Assembly: GCF_016861605.1 (NCBI RefSeq)
Contig: NZ_BOLM01000009.1
Span: forward strand, 60,654-124,653
Direction of reading: 5' to 3'
Length of the DNA: 64,000 nucleotides
Origin: Levilactobacillus wangkuiensis
GTDB lineage: Bacteria; Bacillota; Bacilli; Lactobacillales; Lactobacillaceae
Shown here: in pieces, positions 17,496-25,856 of the stretch
Layout: every line of letters starts with the position of its first letter
Position numbering within the stretch: position 1 is the first letter of the stretch
The notes under the pieces: model-generated
Seen by the model: the letters and a program-made list of their open reading frames with translations, nothing else
Database searches by the model: none
Told to the model about the DNA's origin: nothing
Translations under genes and position numbers: made by a program

Positions 17496-17603
17496 ACATA
17501 ACAGTCCCCTCTAAAAACATGTTATTGTGGCTCACTCACCGCATGAGTAATTGTCGACCCACCCGTTTTTGATGCAAAACGGTCTATGCTCTTTACAAAT
17601 ATA

Positions 17604-17632
17604 ATTATAGCCACTTCACCTCTTGAAATCTA
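17604..17632 (-). promoter_or_regulatory. Promoter of the sixth LRR gene
   Basis: Minus strand TAGATT (17627-17632), 17-nt spacer, TATAAT (17604-17609). The preceding TAGTAGATTT is shared with the promoter at 7794. Between here and 17956 the only other structure is a hairpin near 17822-17875 (GGCC arms, T run on the plus side) that belongs to no gene I can name. Confidence 0.6.
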
Positions 17633-17956
17633 CTAAATAGGCGAAACGTTTAACAGTCACGTTCGTCAGCTTGACTAATTTACGTGCAAGACAAGTTTGT
17701 GATTTAATTGCCTATGGCTAGGCCATTATAACAGGTAATACGGTTTAACCTTTTCACAAAATCCGACCGCTTTTTCGTAAAAATCATTATGTTACAAATC
17801 TTAAATTGTGTAGAAAGAAAGGCCATTAACCAATCCTACCGAGCGGCCCTTAATTGGCCGTTTTTACAAAATACCGTGCCAACCACCCCCTCCCAGTAGG
17901 TGGCGCCACCAGAACGTGCTACACTCAATGCAACAAATCTCGAGGGGGCCTCCACC

Positions 17957-18667
17957 ATGTTATGTGATGCGCATTGTCATCTGGATGGCAGTTCTGAACT
18001 CGCCGCACTGCAACGCGACGAACACATTTTAGCCTTAATCAATTGTCAGTCACCCACCGAATGGGAAACCAATCGCCAGCTCGTTGACGGCCATCAGCCA
18101 TTGAGCTTTGGCATTCATCCCTGGCAGGCCACCGAACTGCGCTGGTCCGAGATCACACCCTACCTGGAAGCTACGAATATCATTGGTGAAATCGGCATGG
18201 ACAGCGTTTGGACGGACGTGAATCTGCTGGAACAGGCCCGCATTTTTGAGGCTCAGCTCCGGTTCGCCCACGATCACCGCAAACCGGTCGTGCTCCACAC
18301 CAAGGGCTGTGAGCGCGCCGTATTGACCAATATTCAGAAATATCCCAACCGCTACCTGGTTCACTGGTACGCCTCGCCCGAGTATCAGGCGGATTATATC
18401 CGACTCGACTGTTACTTCACGATTGGCCCCGACGTTCTGACCGATCCGGCCGTCACGCAACTGGCCAAGACCATCCCCCTCAACCGCCTTTTGGTTGAAA
18501 CGGACGGTCTGGCCGCCGTCACCTGGGCCCAACACCGCCCGGTCACGGTGACGGACTACCCCATGATTCTCAAGCAGAGTCTGCGTATCATTGCCAATCT
18601 ACGGGGCATGGCGCCAGCCGAGTTGGAAGCCAACGTTTACCAAAACCTCCAGCAATTTCTTTCATAG
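17957..18667 (+). CDS. TatD-family metal-dependent hydrolase
   Basis: 236 residues from the ATG at 17957, preceded by GAGGGGG; the frame opens at 17900 but that extension has no ribosome binding site. The amidohydrolase-fold metal ligands are visible: DAHCHLD at the N-terminus (the HxH pair), GEIGMD (bridging Glu), HTKG and VHWYA (two His), and LVETDGL (catalytic Asp). TatD proteins are nucleases or phosphoesterases in nucleic-acid quality control. This one is slightly shorter than the usual 255-265 residues and diverges in the middle, so the exact substrate is uncertain. It is monocistronic, with its own terminator. Confidence 0.8.
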   Translation: MLCDAHCHLDGSSELAALQRDEHILALINCQSPTEWETNRQLVDGHQPLSFGIHPWQATELRWSEITPYLEATNIIGEIGMDSVWTDVNLLEQARIFEAQLRFAHDHRKPVVLHTKGCERAVLTNIQKYPNRYLVHWYASPEYQADYIRLDCYFTIGPDVLTDPAVTQLAKTIPLNRLLVETDGLAAVTWAQHRPVTVTDYPMILKQSLRIIANLRGMAPAELEANVYQNLQQFLS

Positions 18668-18671
18668 CACA

Positions 18672-18709
18672 AAAAGAGACGACCAGAATATTCCGGTCGC
18701 CTCTTTTTA
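18672..18709 (+). terminator. Terminator of the TatD-like gene
   Basis: AAAAAGAGACGACC pairs with GGTCGCCTCTTTTT across a short AT loop and ends in a T run. Confidence 0.8.
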
Positions 18710-18847
18710 GCGCTTTAAAGCCTTAATCCATTAGTTGTTAAGCGTTGCATTTAAGCAATGAATCTTATCTCGTACGGACTTGGTCACGCCTTTAAAAAGC
18801 AAGTGACCAAACCAACCGGTAAACAGTCGGTCCCGGACGAAACGTGG

Positions 18848-19558
18848 TTAATAAGTAATCCAATATTGCAGGCCGGCAGCTAAGATCCCACCAACCAGTG
18901 GGCCACACATTGGTACCCAAGCGTAGCTCCATTCGGCCGTTCCCTTGTGGGGGATTGGTAAGATGGTGTAGGCCAGACGAGGACCCCAGTCACGGGCAGG
19001 GTTCAAAGCGAACCCAGTCGTGGAACCTAAGCCCATCCCAACGACCATGATGACCAGACCAACGATGAACGGCTTCAAGCCGGCCGTGAAGTTCCCTAAG
19101 TTCAAGAGAACGAAGACGAAGGCCCAAGTGGCGATCGTTTCAGAGAGAAAGTTGTACAGTGGGTTCTTGATAGCGGGCTTCGTGGAAAAGATTCCCACGT
19201 GGTTACCGCTGGCTTCGTCAGGAGAATCTTTAAAATGAGGATAATATTGAATTGCAACTAACGCGGCCCCGACGAAGGCCCCCAAGAATTGACCCAACAG
19301 GTAAGGCAAAACGTCCGCCCATGGGAAGTAACCAAACAGTGCGAACCCAATGGTAACGGCTGGGTTCAAGTGGCCTTGTGAACCGAGTAACCCGGCAACA
19401 TAGACCCCCATCGTGACGGCCATACCCCAGGCCACACACACGTAGGTCCAGTTTGACCCCTTAGCGTAGGACTTGTTCAAATTAACACTAGCCATGGTCC
19501 CAACACCCAAAAGAATCAAAACCAGGGTTCCAAAAAACTCACCAATAAAGCCATTCAT
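18848..19558 (-). CDS. glpF: Aquaglyceroporin (GlpF-type glycerol/small-solute channel)
   Basis: A 236-residue major intrinsic protein with six membrane helices. Both NPA boxes are present: HLNPAVT near residue 64 and ALNPARDWGPR near 187. The Asp in the second box and the Gly-rich surroundings mark the glycerol-facilitator branch rather than pure water channels. It allows passive entry of glycerol; lactobacillar homologues also pass water, dihydroxyacetone or lactic acid. GAGGAGGG precedes the ATG. No glycerol kinase or dehydratase gene is adjacent, so the physiological solute is not settled by context. Confidence 0.88.
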   Translation of the reverse strand: MNGFIGEFFGTLVLILLGVGTMASVNLNKSYAKGSNWTYVCVAWGMAVTMGVYVAGLLGSQGHLNPAVTIGFALFGYFPWADVLPYLLGQFLGAFVGAALVAIQYYPHFKDSPDEASGNHVGIFSTKPAIKNPLYNFLSETIATWAFVFVLLNLGNFTAGLKPFIVGLVIMVVGMGLGSTTGFALNPARDWGPRLAYTILPIPHKGTAEWSYAWVPMCGPLVGGILAAGLQYWITY

Positions 19559-19968
19559 AAAATAACACCCTCCTCTTAATATGTAATGGAATTAATAAGC
19601 GCTACGGATAGTCTACCACAATCTGTAAGGATTGTAGATACTGAAATGTTAACGGTTACAGATTAGCCAGCTAATATGAGAATTTAATGTGAATTCTGTC
19701 AAAGTTTGTTACCGCAACTAACCGCCGTCCCCGCACAGCTTAGGTCGACTTTTTGGTGACTAGTTCCCATGAACTTTTTGAACAATTAGAGCCTGATGAC
19801 AACTAGTCATGACATTTCACCCAAATCATCCAACCCTTGTCACATGACTGACATACACACAATGGTAACCGCAATGATGTCACCCCGTAATCAATTTGTT
19901 ACAGCCATACGTTATCTTAGAAGGAGTAGTAAGCACCACAAATATCTTACATATGAGGGATTAAAATT
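19559..19968. other. Divergent intergenic region, glpF / NlpC gene
   Basis: About 410 bp without a gene. It must hold both divergent promoters. An inverted pair GACTAGTT (about 19758) and AACTAGTC (about 19802) is the only clear symmetry. I could not assign -35/-10 boxes with confidence. Confidence 0.35.
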
Positions 19969-20736
19969 ATGAAAACACTTAAAAAAGTTAGTTTGGCCGT
20001 GGCCTTCGCCGCTGCCTTAGTACCTGCGCTGAGCCAAACCACCGCTCAGGCCAACAGCACCAACACCATCGTCAGCACCAGCAACATGACCGACACCGCC
20101 TACACGCGCAAGAGCGCGACCGGTTGGACCTACAACCTGAGTGGCACTGCCAGCGATATGAAATTTGGCCAGAAAACGCACTACTTAAAGAACTACCCCA
20201 ACACCACGTGGCACGCGACTAAAAAGCGTTACATCGTCAAGAAGGATGGCGTGAAGTACCTGTACTACTACGTCACCAACGGCAGGAAGACCGCTTCCGG
20301 CTGGATCTGGCACGGTTACCTGCAGAAGAAGAGCTACGCCCACACTAGCACCGCCACAACCGGTAACGGCACGTACAGCGCCATTTACAGTGAGGCTAAG
20401 TCGCTGCTGGGCAAGCCTTACGTTTACGGCGCCAATGGTCCCAGCTCATTTGACTGTTCCGGCTTTACCAAGTACGTCTACAACAAGGCCATTGGCCAGA
20501 CGCTGCCCCGGACGGCCCAATCGCAGTACGACACCTACACCCACGTGAGTGCTGCCAATGCCAAGGCCGGCGACCTGATTTTCTTCGGCACTAGCAAGAA
20601 CAACATCAGCCACGTCGGCATCTACAAGGGGGGCAACAAGATGATCGACGCCCAACTTCGCGGCGTGGTCAACGAAGCTACCAACGTTTCGTGGTGGCAT
20701 ACGGTGGGGTATTCCCGGCCAGCTAGTTTGAATTAA
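19969..20736 (+). CDS. Secreted NlpC/P60 peptidoglycan endopeptidase
   Basis: A 255-residue protein with a signal peptide (MKTLKKVSLAVAFAAAL..., cleavage at AQA-N near residue 28). Residues 45-125 form a basic SH3-like segment ending SGWIWHGYL. The NlpC/P60 catalytic domain occupies about 140-255: the nucleophile Cys in FDCSGFTKYVY, the LPRTAQSQYD segment, GDLIFF, and the catalytic His in ISHVGIYKGGNKMIDA. These enzymes cut D-Glu-diamino-acid bonds in the wall peptide during growth and separation. GAGGGATTAAAATT precedes the ATG. Codon use is strongly biased, which suggests high expression. Confidence 0.9.
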   Translation: MKTLKKVSLAVAFAAALVPALSQTTAQANSTNTIVSTSNMTDTAYTRKSATGWTYNLSGTASDMKFGQKTHYLKNYPNTTWHATKKRYIVKKDGVKYLYYYVTNGRKTASGWIWHGYLQKKSYAHTSTATTGNGTYSAIYSEAKSLLGKPYVYGANGPSSFDCSGFTKYVYNKAIGQTLPRTAQSQYDTYTHVSAANAKAGDLIFFGTSKNNISHVGIYKGGNKMIDAQLRGVVNEATNVSWWHTVGYSRPASLN

Positions 20737-20754
20737 GGTTAAACGTAATCACTG

Positions 20755-20785
20755 AAGACCGCGGGAAATCGCGGTCTTTTTTTGC
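20755..20785 (+). terminator. Terminator of the NlpC/P60 gene
   Basis: GACCGCG pairs with CGCGGTC and is followed by TTTTTTT. Confidence 0.85.
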
Positions 20786-20835
20786 ACAATCAGACTATCG
20801 ACAAGTAAAGGCCGCCCCCACACAAACTATGACAG

Positions 20836-21062
20836 TGACTTTCTGATCGTTGTCAGCGACCAGAGGCAACTTCGTGGACACAGCTGTGTCGATGGCGTTG
20901 GCTGGGGTTCTTTCCCAGCCGACACCATGGAACGACCTTGGAAACTCGCGGTTCTGGCGAGGTTTCAAGTCGAGACGGCGGAACGCTCCCCAGGCCGCAG
21001 GCGTTCCCCACAGCAGTGAGAACGAAGATTGCCGCCGGGAGCGAAAATCAGCGACCGACAGA
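20836..21062 (+). repeat. Structured intergenic element, B form, most diverged copy
   Basis: It shares the unpaired blocks of the B form (GACCAGAGGC, CAGCTGTGTCGATGG, CCCCACAGCA, GCCGCCGGGA), but all stems are rewritten while still pairing. Hairpin 1 is GGCTGGG/CCCAGCC (20910-20930). Hairpin 2 is CTTGGAAACTCGC with GCGAGGTTTCAAG (20937-20969). Hairpin 3 is GGAACGC/GCGTTCC (20980-21007). It lies between the NlpC and spx-like genes. Ends are approximate. Confidence 0.7.
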
Positions 21063-21064
21063 AA

Positions 21065-21095
21065 AAGCACCGCCACAAAATTGTGACGGTGCTTG
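21065..21095 (-). terminator. Terminator of the spx-like gene
   Basis: Minus strand AAGCACCGTCAC pairs with GTGGCGGTGCTT and is followed by TTTTC. Confidence 0.75.
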
Positions 21096-21122
21096 GTCAT
21101 CTACTCTTCTATTATGCTGGTG

Positions 21123-21545
21123 TTAAGCCAGAGCGGCGTTGTTGTTCCCGCCATTTAAAATCTTGAAGAAACTGGCCAGTTCCTTCTTACGGTATGCGGC
21201 TGGCACGAATTCCCGGATGGTTTCCAGGTCGAAGCCAGTGGCTAACTTGTTCTGATCGACGACAATCGGGTTCTTTAAAATCCCCGGATTCTTTTGCAAG
21301 AGGTCAACGAGTTCGTTCATCCCCATGTCTTGTACGGACGCAGGCAAGGCCTTGTAAGCCTTAGAGCGCGTTGAAATCAGGTCGTCGGTGCCTTCTTCAG
21401 TTAAAGAAAGCATGTAAAGAATTTCATCCTTGGTTAAAGGTTGTTTTTTAATGTCGCGAGAGGTAAAGATGGCATCGTGGTTCGCCAACCATTTCATGGC
21501 TTTAGTTACCGCAGTCGTTTTAGCGTGAAAGTACATTTTGATCAT
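21123..21545 (-). CDS. Spx/ArsC-family regulator lacking the CxxC redox switch
   Basis: 140 residues from the ATG at 21545 (GGAGG lies 8-12 nt upstream). It aligns with Spx along its length: MIKMYFHAKTTAVTKAMKWL at the N-terminus, TEEGTDDLISTRSKAYKAL in the middle, and NPIVVD followed by an FVPAAYRKKEL tail. Spx binds the RNA polymerase alpha C-terminal domain and reprograms transcription under thiol stress through a CxxC disulphide. Here those cysteines are Lys and Ala, and the Arg before PIIID in canonical Spx is Asn, so it cannot be a classic thiol sensor. A CIRCE-like palindrome sits in its promoter region, pointing to control by HrcA instead. Confidence 0.85.
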   Translation of the reverse strand: MIKMYFHAKTTAVTKAMKWLANHDAIFTSRDIKKQPLTKDEILYMLSLTEEGTDDLISTRSKAYKALPASVQDMGMNELVDLLQKNPGILKNPIVVDQNKLATGFDLETIREFVPAAYRKKELASFFKILNGGNNNAALA

Positions 21546-21587
21546 AGAATCGCCCTCCAATTGATTATCTTCGATGAGGTACTTGGA

Positions 21588-21613
21588 TTAGCACTCTTTT
21601 GTTTGAGTGCTAA
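21588..21613. promoter_or_regulatory. CIRCE-like operator (HrcA site) upstream of the spx-like gene
   Basis: TTAGCACTC and GAGTGCTAA are perfect 9-bp inverted arms identical to the CIRCE consensus, separated by 8 nt instead of the usual 9. It lies just downstream of a minus-strand TACAAT (21625-21630) and 43 bp before the start codon, a typical HrcA position. Confidence 0.75.
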
Positions 21614-21886
21614 TTATGCTTCTCATTGTACACCACAATCTGGAATGATGAAACCCATTTTACTCGGTCTAGGCCACCTTTTAACAATTTCTTCAGATTC
21701 TCACGATTGGCTAGCCTGTTCGTCCACTTTTCATGGGCTTACAATACACTCTATCAGGGGAATGCAACCGTTTTACGGTGGAAAGGTGAAGATTGTTTGA
21801 AGATGCTCGCTAGAACTTGGAAACAGTGTACCATTTTCAGGAAAACGGTGTCATTGATGTGAATCAAGTTTGAAGGAAAACTTAAC

Positions 21887-21920
21887 AACCCACCGAAAAA
21901 TTTGTATTCTCCGGTGGGCT
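21887..21920 (-). terminator. Terminator of the CAP-domain gene
   Basis: Minus strand AGCCCACCG pairs with CGGTGGGTT. The T run is weak. Confidence 0.55.
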
Positions 21921-21933
21921 GCATTTATATTCT

Positions 21934-22803
21934 TTATCCTTGTTGGTCGACAGCGTTGTAAATCGTGCCGTTAGAAATCTTCCAGCCAATCCCAATCGTC
22001 TTGGCTTCAGGGTTGATCAGGTTGTCCCGGTGACCCCAGTTGGACTCAGCATCGTGGTAGAGGTACTGGTCGGCGGCGTTGGTGCCAGCCTTCTGGTAGT
22101 CGCCCACAAAGCCCTCATCGGCCATGTACAGGCATTCAGAGCTCAGGCCCTCGTTGAAGTCGATGCCAAACTTGGGTCCTTCCTGTAGGTAGACCGTGTT
22201 ACCCGCACTATCGTAGTGGGTAATATCGCCTAATTTCGCACAGTCGGCGGCCCGTTGGTTGGCCAAATTCGTCAGCTTAGTCGCCATCGTCAGTGGTGCG
22301 GCGCCAGTCTTAGCCCGTTCCTTGTTGACCATGGCTAAGAAATCGGCATTGGCCGCTTGGGCGTTAAACGTAGCCGCCGTGGTCTGCGTCGTGGTCGAGT
22401 CATCGTTCTTCGCCGTAGTCGTCGTGGTGGTGGTCGTCGTCTGGATCGTCTTAGTCGACTTCTTAGGCGCAACCCCCTTCTTCAGGTAGCTCCGCAAGAT
22501 CCAACCGCGAGCCTTCTTCGTGGTGATGTAACTGTAGACGGCCTTCTTGTGGTTAGCCTTGCGAACCGTGCTCTGCTTGGTCACGTACAGCGTCGTGTAT
22601 TTGTAGTTCTTGGCGTGGTGGGCAACCTTGGTCAGCTTATTGGTCTTGTAAATAGTCCCCTTCGTGACATGGTAGGCGGTCTTCTTGACCTTCTTGGTGC
22701 TGAGTACCTTGACACCAGTCTTGGCCGCAGCCGGCGTGGTCGTGGCACTAAGACCGACCGTCGCAATGGCCAGAACGGTTAAAACTAAATAAAACTTTTT
22801 CAT
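21934..22803 (-). CDS. Secreted CAP-domain (SCP/PR1-like) protein
   Basis: A 289-residue secreted protein with a signal peptide ending near AAAKTG (residue 28). Residues 30-115 are very basic and end in ARGWILRSYLKKG, an SH3-like module also seen in the NlpC/P60 neighbour. A Thr-rich linker (repeated T and TTTAK) follows. The CAP domain spans about 148-289, with FLAMVNKERAKTGAAPL, DITHYDS, an EGLSSECLY segment and SNWGHRDNLINP, the conserved His-containing CAP motifs. CAP proteins in lactobacilli are extracellular and of uncertain activity; wall binding through the basic part is an inference. The ATG follows a clear AGGAGGAAAAC. Confidence 0.85.
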   Translation of the reverse strand: MKKFYLVLTVLAIATVGLSATTTPAAAKTGVKVLSTKKVKKTAYHVTKGTIYKTNKLTKVAHHAKNYKYTTLYVTKQSTVRKANHKKAVYSYITTKKARGWILRSYLKKGVAPKKSTKTIQTTTTTTTTTAKNDDSTTTQTTAATFNAQAANADFLAMVNKERAKTGAAPLTMATKLTNLANQRAADCAKLGDITHYDSAGNTVYLQEGPKFGIDFNEGLSSECLYMADEGFVGDYQKAGTNAADQYLYHDAESNWGHRDNLINPEAKTIGIGWKISNGTIYNAVDQQG

Positions 22804-23042
22804 CTTGTTTTCCTCCTGAAAATTTATTTTAAACCTCTATGTACAAAACGAGGCAATCGGTCGAATTGAAATTACTGTCAATTCACAACCGTTTACCTCG
22901 TTAAATATATCACTTACGCTAAAGCGGCGCAAACCGGGGTGTTAATAGTTACCGAGGAACGCCTTCCGACTGGCCATTGTCGGTAATTTTGTCTACGCTT
23001 CTGCCTTTATCCCATTTACATAGTGACGCCACTTCAGAAATG

Positions 23043-24239
23043 TTAATTGGTGGGATCATCAGAAACTGGCCACCATGTCGTATCATCAGCTTCTTGGCCT
23101 TCTAAGACCCCCATTGCGGTGACCCGGAACCGACCAACCCGCGGGGCAACCGGACTATCAAGACCATAATCATAGACGTCGACGGTCACCCGCCCCTTCT
23201 TGTCCGTATCAGCCATAAACGAAGCCTGTTTGACCTGATGCGAGTCCCGATTGAAGTCCGACAAGTGCCGATCAATCCAGTTATCCAGTTGCTTCGAGGT
23301 TAAGTGTAGTGCCGCGCTGTTGTCGAAACCAAAGGCCTGCCCCGGTTTGCTGGAAACCTTGTTCAGATTGGCTAGGTCGCTCTCGCCCCCAACCACGGTC
23401 AGTTGTTTATTTTTAAGCGTCACCTTGTAGACGTTAAAAAGTCGTCCACTTAAAGTTGTTCGCAATAAATAAGTATTGTCGCTAAGTTGTTTGTAAGTGG
23501 TCGCATCGTTGGCTCCCCACCCATTTCCGGTATCATAGACGGTATACTTCGGCGTGAAGGAATCCTTTTGGCCATCGATTCCCTGATTACTAATAAAGAA
23601 ACGGGTTCGACTGTAAGGCGCCTTCTTTAGCGTTTCGGCATCATCGTATTTGCTTGGTGCTGGCTTATAAATATGGGTCGACCAGGTCCCAATTAACGCT
23701 GTCGGTGCCCCGGTCGTCCAGGAGCCATTGGTGTCGCCAATCACGTACGCCCGGTTAAACTTGGGCGCACTGGACTTGAGCCAATAGGATTGATCTGATG
23801 ATGAATACCGCATTAACTTCACGGTAAACTCATCCCCGTTGGTCTGCTTGCCAGTCAACTTGTACTCACCAGAATCTCCATTTAGGGTTGTAATCTTTCC
23901 GCCAACAATTGTTTTCTGTGCCTTAGAAGATAGCCGCCAATACCAATTGTTATGTTGATAATAGAACTGAGAATACGTCAATTCATTCTGCGATTGGGTA
24001 CTCGGATCTTCAGCATTCTTCCCCATCAATGGGGACAGCAACATCGTCAACGCCGAGGGCTTAGGCGTTTCCGCTTTAGTCGCGGTGGCTTGCTTATTGC
24101 CAGCCTTGTCGGCAACCTTGGTTGACCGACTGTCCTTGTGACCGGTCTTAGAGTTGGCTTGTTTGCCACACCCAGCACCTACGACGGCAAGTGCCACCAG
24201 CAAGCTCAGCCATAAAAATCTTCTTTTCATCCTTTTCAT
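23043..24239 (-). CDS. Lipoprotein of unknown function
   Basis: A 398-residue protein with a lipobox (VVGAGC, Cys near residue 24), so it should be lipidated and held on the outer membrane face. Residues 25-65 are a Lys/Ala/Thr/Gln linker. The remainder (about 80-398) is a globular, Trp- and Tyr-rich domain with a central NGSW...IGTWSTHIYKPAPSKYDD segment. I do not recognise the family. The IGTW block recalls the small GTW proteins next door, though this may be chance. The start is ambiguous: ATGs at 24239 and 24230 both lie near TAAGGAG. Confidence 0.65.
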   Translation of the reverse strand: MKRMKRRFLWLSLLVALAVVGAGCGKQANSKTGHKDSRSTKVADKAGNKQATATKAETPKPSALTMLLSPLMGKNAEDPSTQSQNELTYSQFYYQHNNWYWRLSSKAQKTIVGGKITTLNGDSGEYKLTGKQTNGDEFTVKLMRYSSSDQSYWLKSSAPKFNRAYVIGDTNGSWTTGAPTALIGTWSTHIYKPAPSKYDDAETLKKAPYSRTRFFISNQGIDGQKDSFTPKYTVYDTGNGWGANDATTYKQLSDNTYLLRTTLSGRLFNVYKVTLKNKQLTVVGGESDLANLNKVSSKPGQAFGFDNSAALHLTSKQLDNWIDRHLSDFNRDSHQVKQASFMADTDKKGRVTVDVYDYGLDSPVAPRVGRFRVTAMGVLEGQEADDTTWWPVSDDPTN

Positions 24240-24290
24240 TAGCTCCTTAAGTCCGCTTCAACTAAATATGCTGAAAGATCATATATCCCG

Positions 24291-24725
24291 CTACCACCAA
24301 GTCTGACTATTCTTAGGGGCATGCTTAAATCTTGTCATTGTAATTAACTTGCCAGTCTTACCCTCTGCCATCTTTATTTTTTTACTAGTAAGCTTTTGAA
24401 CCCGGTAATAGTACGTATGCATGCCTTTTCCCATGCGGGATTCGTGATACTTACCTTTGATCAAATAGCCCTTTCCCATTTTCTTGTACTTAGTATGACT
24501 AATGACTGGCGTTTGATCACCCTGGGTGTATTTCATGAACACTGTAGTCTTAGTCGCCTTAGACCACACACCAGTCTCACGTTTGATTTTACTCTTAAAT
24601 TTTTTGTTCTGAATAAATGTCGGTAAGCCTTTATGCCAAGTTGCTGCATCCGCCGTAGTAACTGTTAATCCGCCAAAGCTCACAGCAACTAACGCTGCAA
24701 CGCCTAATTTCACTAATTTCTTCAT
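24291..24725 (-). CDS. Small basic secreted protein
   Basis: 144 residues with a signal peptide (cleavage at ADA-ATW near residue 28) and a mature part rich in Lys, Gly and aromatic residues. It lies first in a run of five small secreted genes of similar size and charge. Unlike the other four it does not carry the P-x-x-x-R-x-T-W motif (it has LPTFIQNKKFKSK in that place), so it is at most a distant relative. Function is unknown. Confidence 0.65.
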   Translation of the reverse strand: MKKLVKLGVAALVAVSFGGLTVTTADAATWHKGLPTFIQNKKFKSKIKRETGVWSKATKTTVFMKYTQGDQTPVISHTKYKKMGKGYLIKGKYHESRMGKGMHTYYYRVQKLTSKKIKMAEGKTGKLITMTRFKHAPKNSQTWW

Positions 24726-24786
24726 TTAAAAATTCTCCTTTTGTAAAAAAATATATCATCCACACAAAAGCGACTCAATTCGGTAC

Positions 24787-25284
24787 CTAGAAGCTCCCGA
24801 AGAATGCCTTTCGACTAGCCATCGTCGGCAATTTCGTATACTCATCAGCCCTTTTCCCATTTGGATAGTTACTCCACTTCAACGTCTTACCTTTGACTTT
24901 AAAGTAATACTTATTACTAAAACTATCACCCTTACTTTTTGAGTGAACATACACATAACCATGCTTATTCTTCTTACTGATTGTGAATGTCTTATTCACC
25001 TTAACCTTCTTACCCAGCTTCAAGTGTTGGTACAAATCAGGATATTTCTGCATCACCCAATTTTTATTTTTGGTTTGTAGAACGGGGGCGAACGAAAAAC
25101 TATTCTTAGTGAAAGTAACCATATAAAATGATTCACCCAACGTACCCCAGGTTCCCCGTAAATTTTTAGGAACCGCTGACAACTTAGCGGCATGGGCCGT
25201 CGTAGTTGAAACACCGGTTGCGCCAACAATCCCCAGTCCTAATAACGACAGGACAAGTGCCATTCTTGATACTGATTTTTTCAT
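24787..25284 (-). CDS. Small secreted GTW-family protein
   Basis: 165 residues with a signal peptide (cleavage at AHA-AKL near residue 33). The mature N-terminus reads VPKNLRGTWGTLGE, the signature of the paralogous family found here five or six times. Small, basic, beta-rich appearance with alternating Lys and Tyr/Phe. The GxW near the mature N-terminus recalls lipocalin-type barrels, but this is only a resemblance. Paralogues begin at 25842, 26408, 27121, 54749 and 55687. Confidence 0.7.
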   Translation of the reverse strand: MKKSVSRMALVLSLLGLGIVGATGVSTTTAHAAKLSAVPKNLRGTWGTLGESFYMVTFTKNSFSFAPVLQTKNKNWVMQKYPDLYQHLKLGKKVKVNKTFTISKKNKHGYVYVHSKSKGDSFSNKYYFKVKGKTLKWSNYPNGKRADEYTKLPTMASRKAFFGSF

Positions 25285-25326
25285 CTTAGAATTACTCCTT
25301 TAGTCAATTTTCTTAATCGCTAAACG

Positions 25327-25842
25327 TTATAACCGGCGAGCAGTTCCCGCTTTATACACTTCATTCAAGTATTTTTCTGGGTGAGCTAGCTTGCTATACT
25401 TAAATACCCCACTTGAGTAAACGCTTTTAGCACCACTATCCTGCTTGATCCAATGCTGATAAAGATGCTCCTTCTTCATCGAATAGGTATACGTGATCAA
25501 TCCCCAATCCGCCATCTTCGTCTTCAGTATGAGTTTTTTACCCTGCTTACTGGTCGTAAACGTCTTATTAACCGTCAATTGGTTAGCCAGCCTCAAAGGT
25601 TGCTTGTTGTTCCACTTTTTAACAAATTTTCCATGACTGAACGTCCCAAAAGCAATATCGTAAGTCTTGGCCTTCATCACAACCCGTGTAAGTCCAGGAT
25701 CTTCATCACCATTAGAGAAAAACCAAGTTCCCCGCATATTTTGTGGAATTGTCGTTGCGGCATCCGCAGCCGTTGGCAGACTCATCCCTAACCCGAGAGC
25801 CCCCAATAACAGGCTTACACTAATCAATACGCTACGTTTCAT
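25327..25842 (-). CDS. Small secreted GTW-family protein
   Basis: 171 residues from the ATG at 25842; the in-frame GTG at 25851 lies too close to the AGGAG. The signal peptide ends at ADA-ATT. The family motif is IPQNMRGTWFFSNGDED, followed by the usual MKAKTYDIAFGTF and VNKTFTTSKQGKK blocks shared with its neighbours. Only 14 bp separate it from the stop of the paralogue upstream, so the two are probably co-transcribed. Function is unknown. Confidence 0.7.
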   Translation of the reverse strand: MKRSVLISVSLLLGALGLGMSLPTAADAATTIPQNMRGTWFFSNGDEDPGLTRVVMKAKTYDIAFGTFSHGKFVKKWNNKQPLRLANQLTVNKTFTTSKQGKKLILKTKMADWGLITYTYSMKKEHLYQHWIKQDSGAKSVYSSGVFKYSKLAHPEKYLNEVYKAGTARRL

Positions 25843-25856
25843 TTCCTTCACCTCTC

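Noticed and set aside
17822..17875. A transcription terminator with its own small RNA
   Set aside because: The hairpin with a T run is real, but no promoter or transcript that would end there can be seen, so I did not list an RNA gene.
20446..20700. An 84-codon ORF opposite the NlpC/P60 gene
   Set aside because: It lies fully within a well-supported gene with strong codon bias; it is a shadow of that gene.
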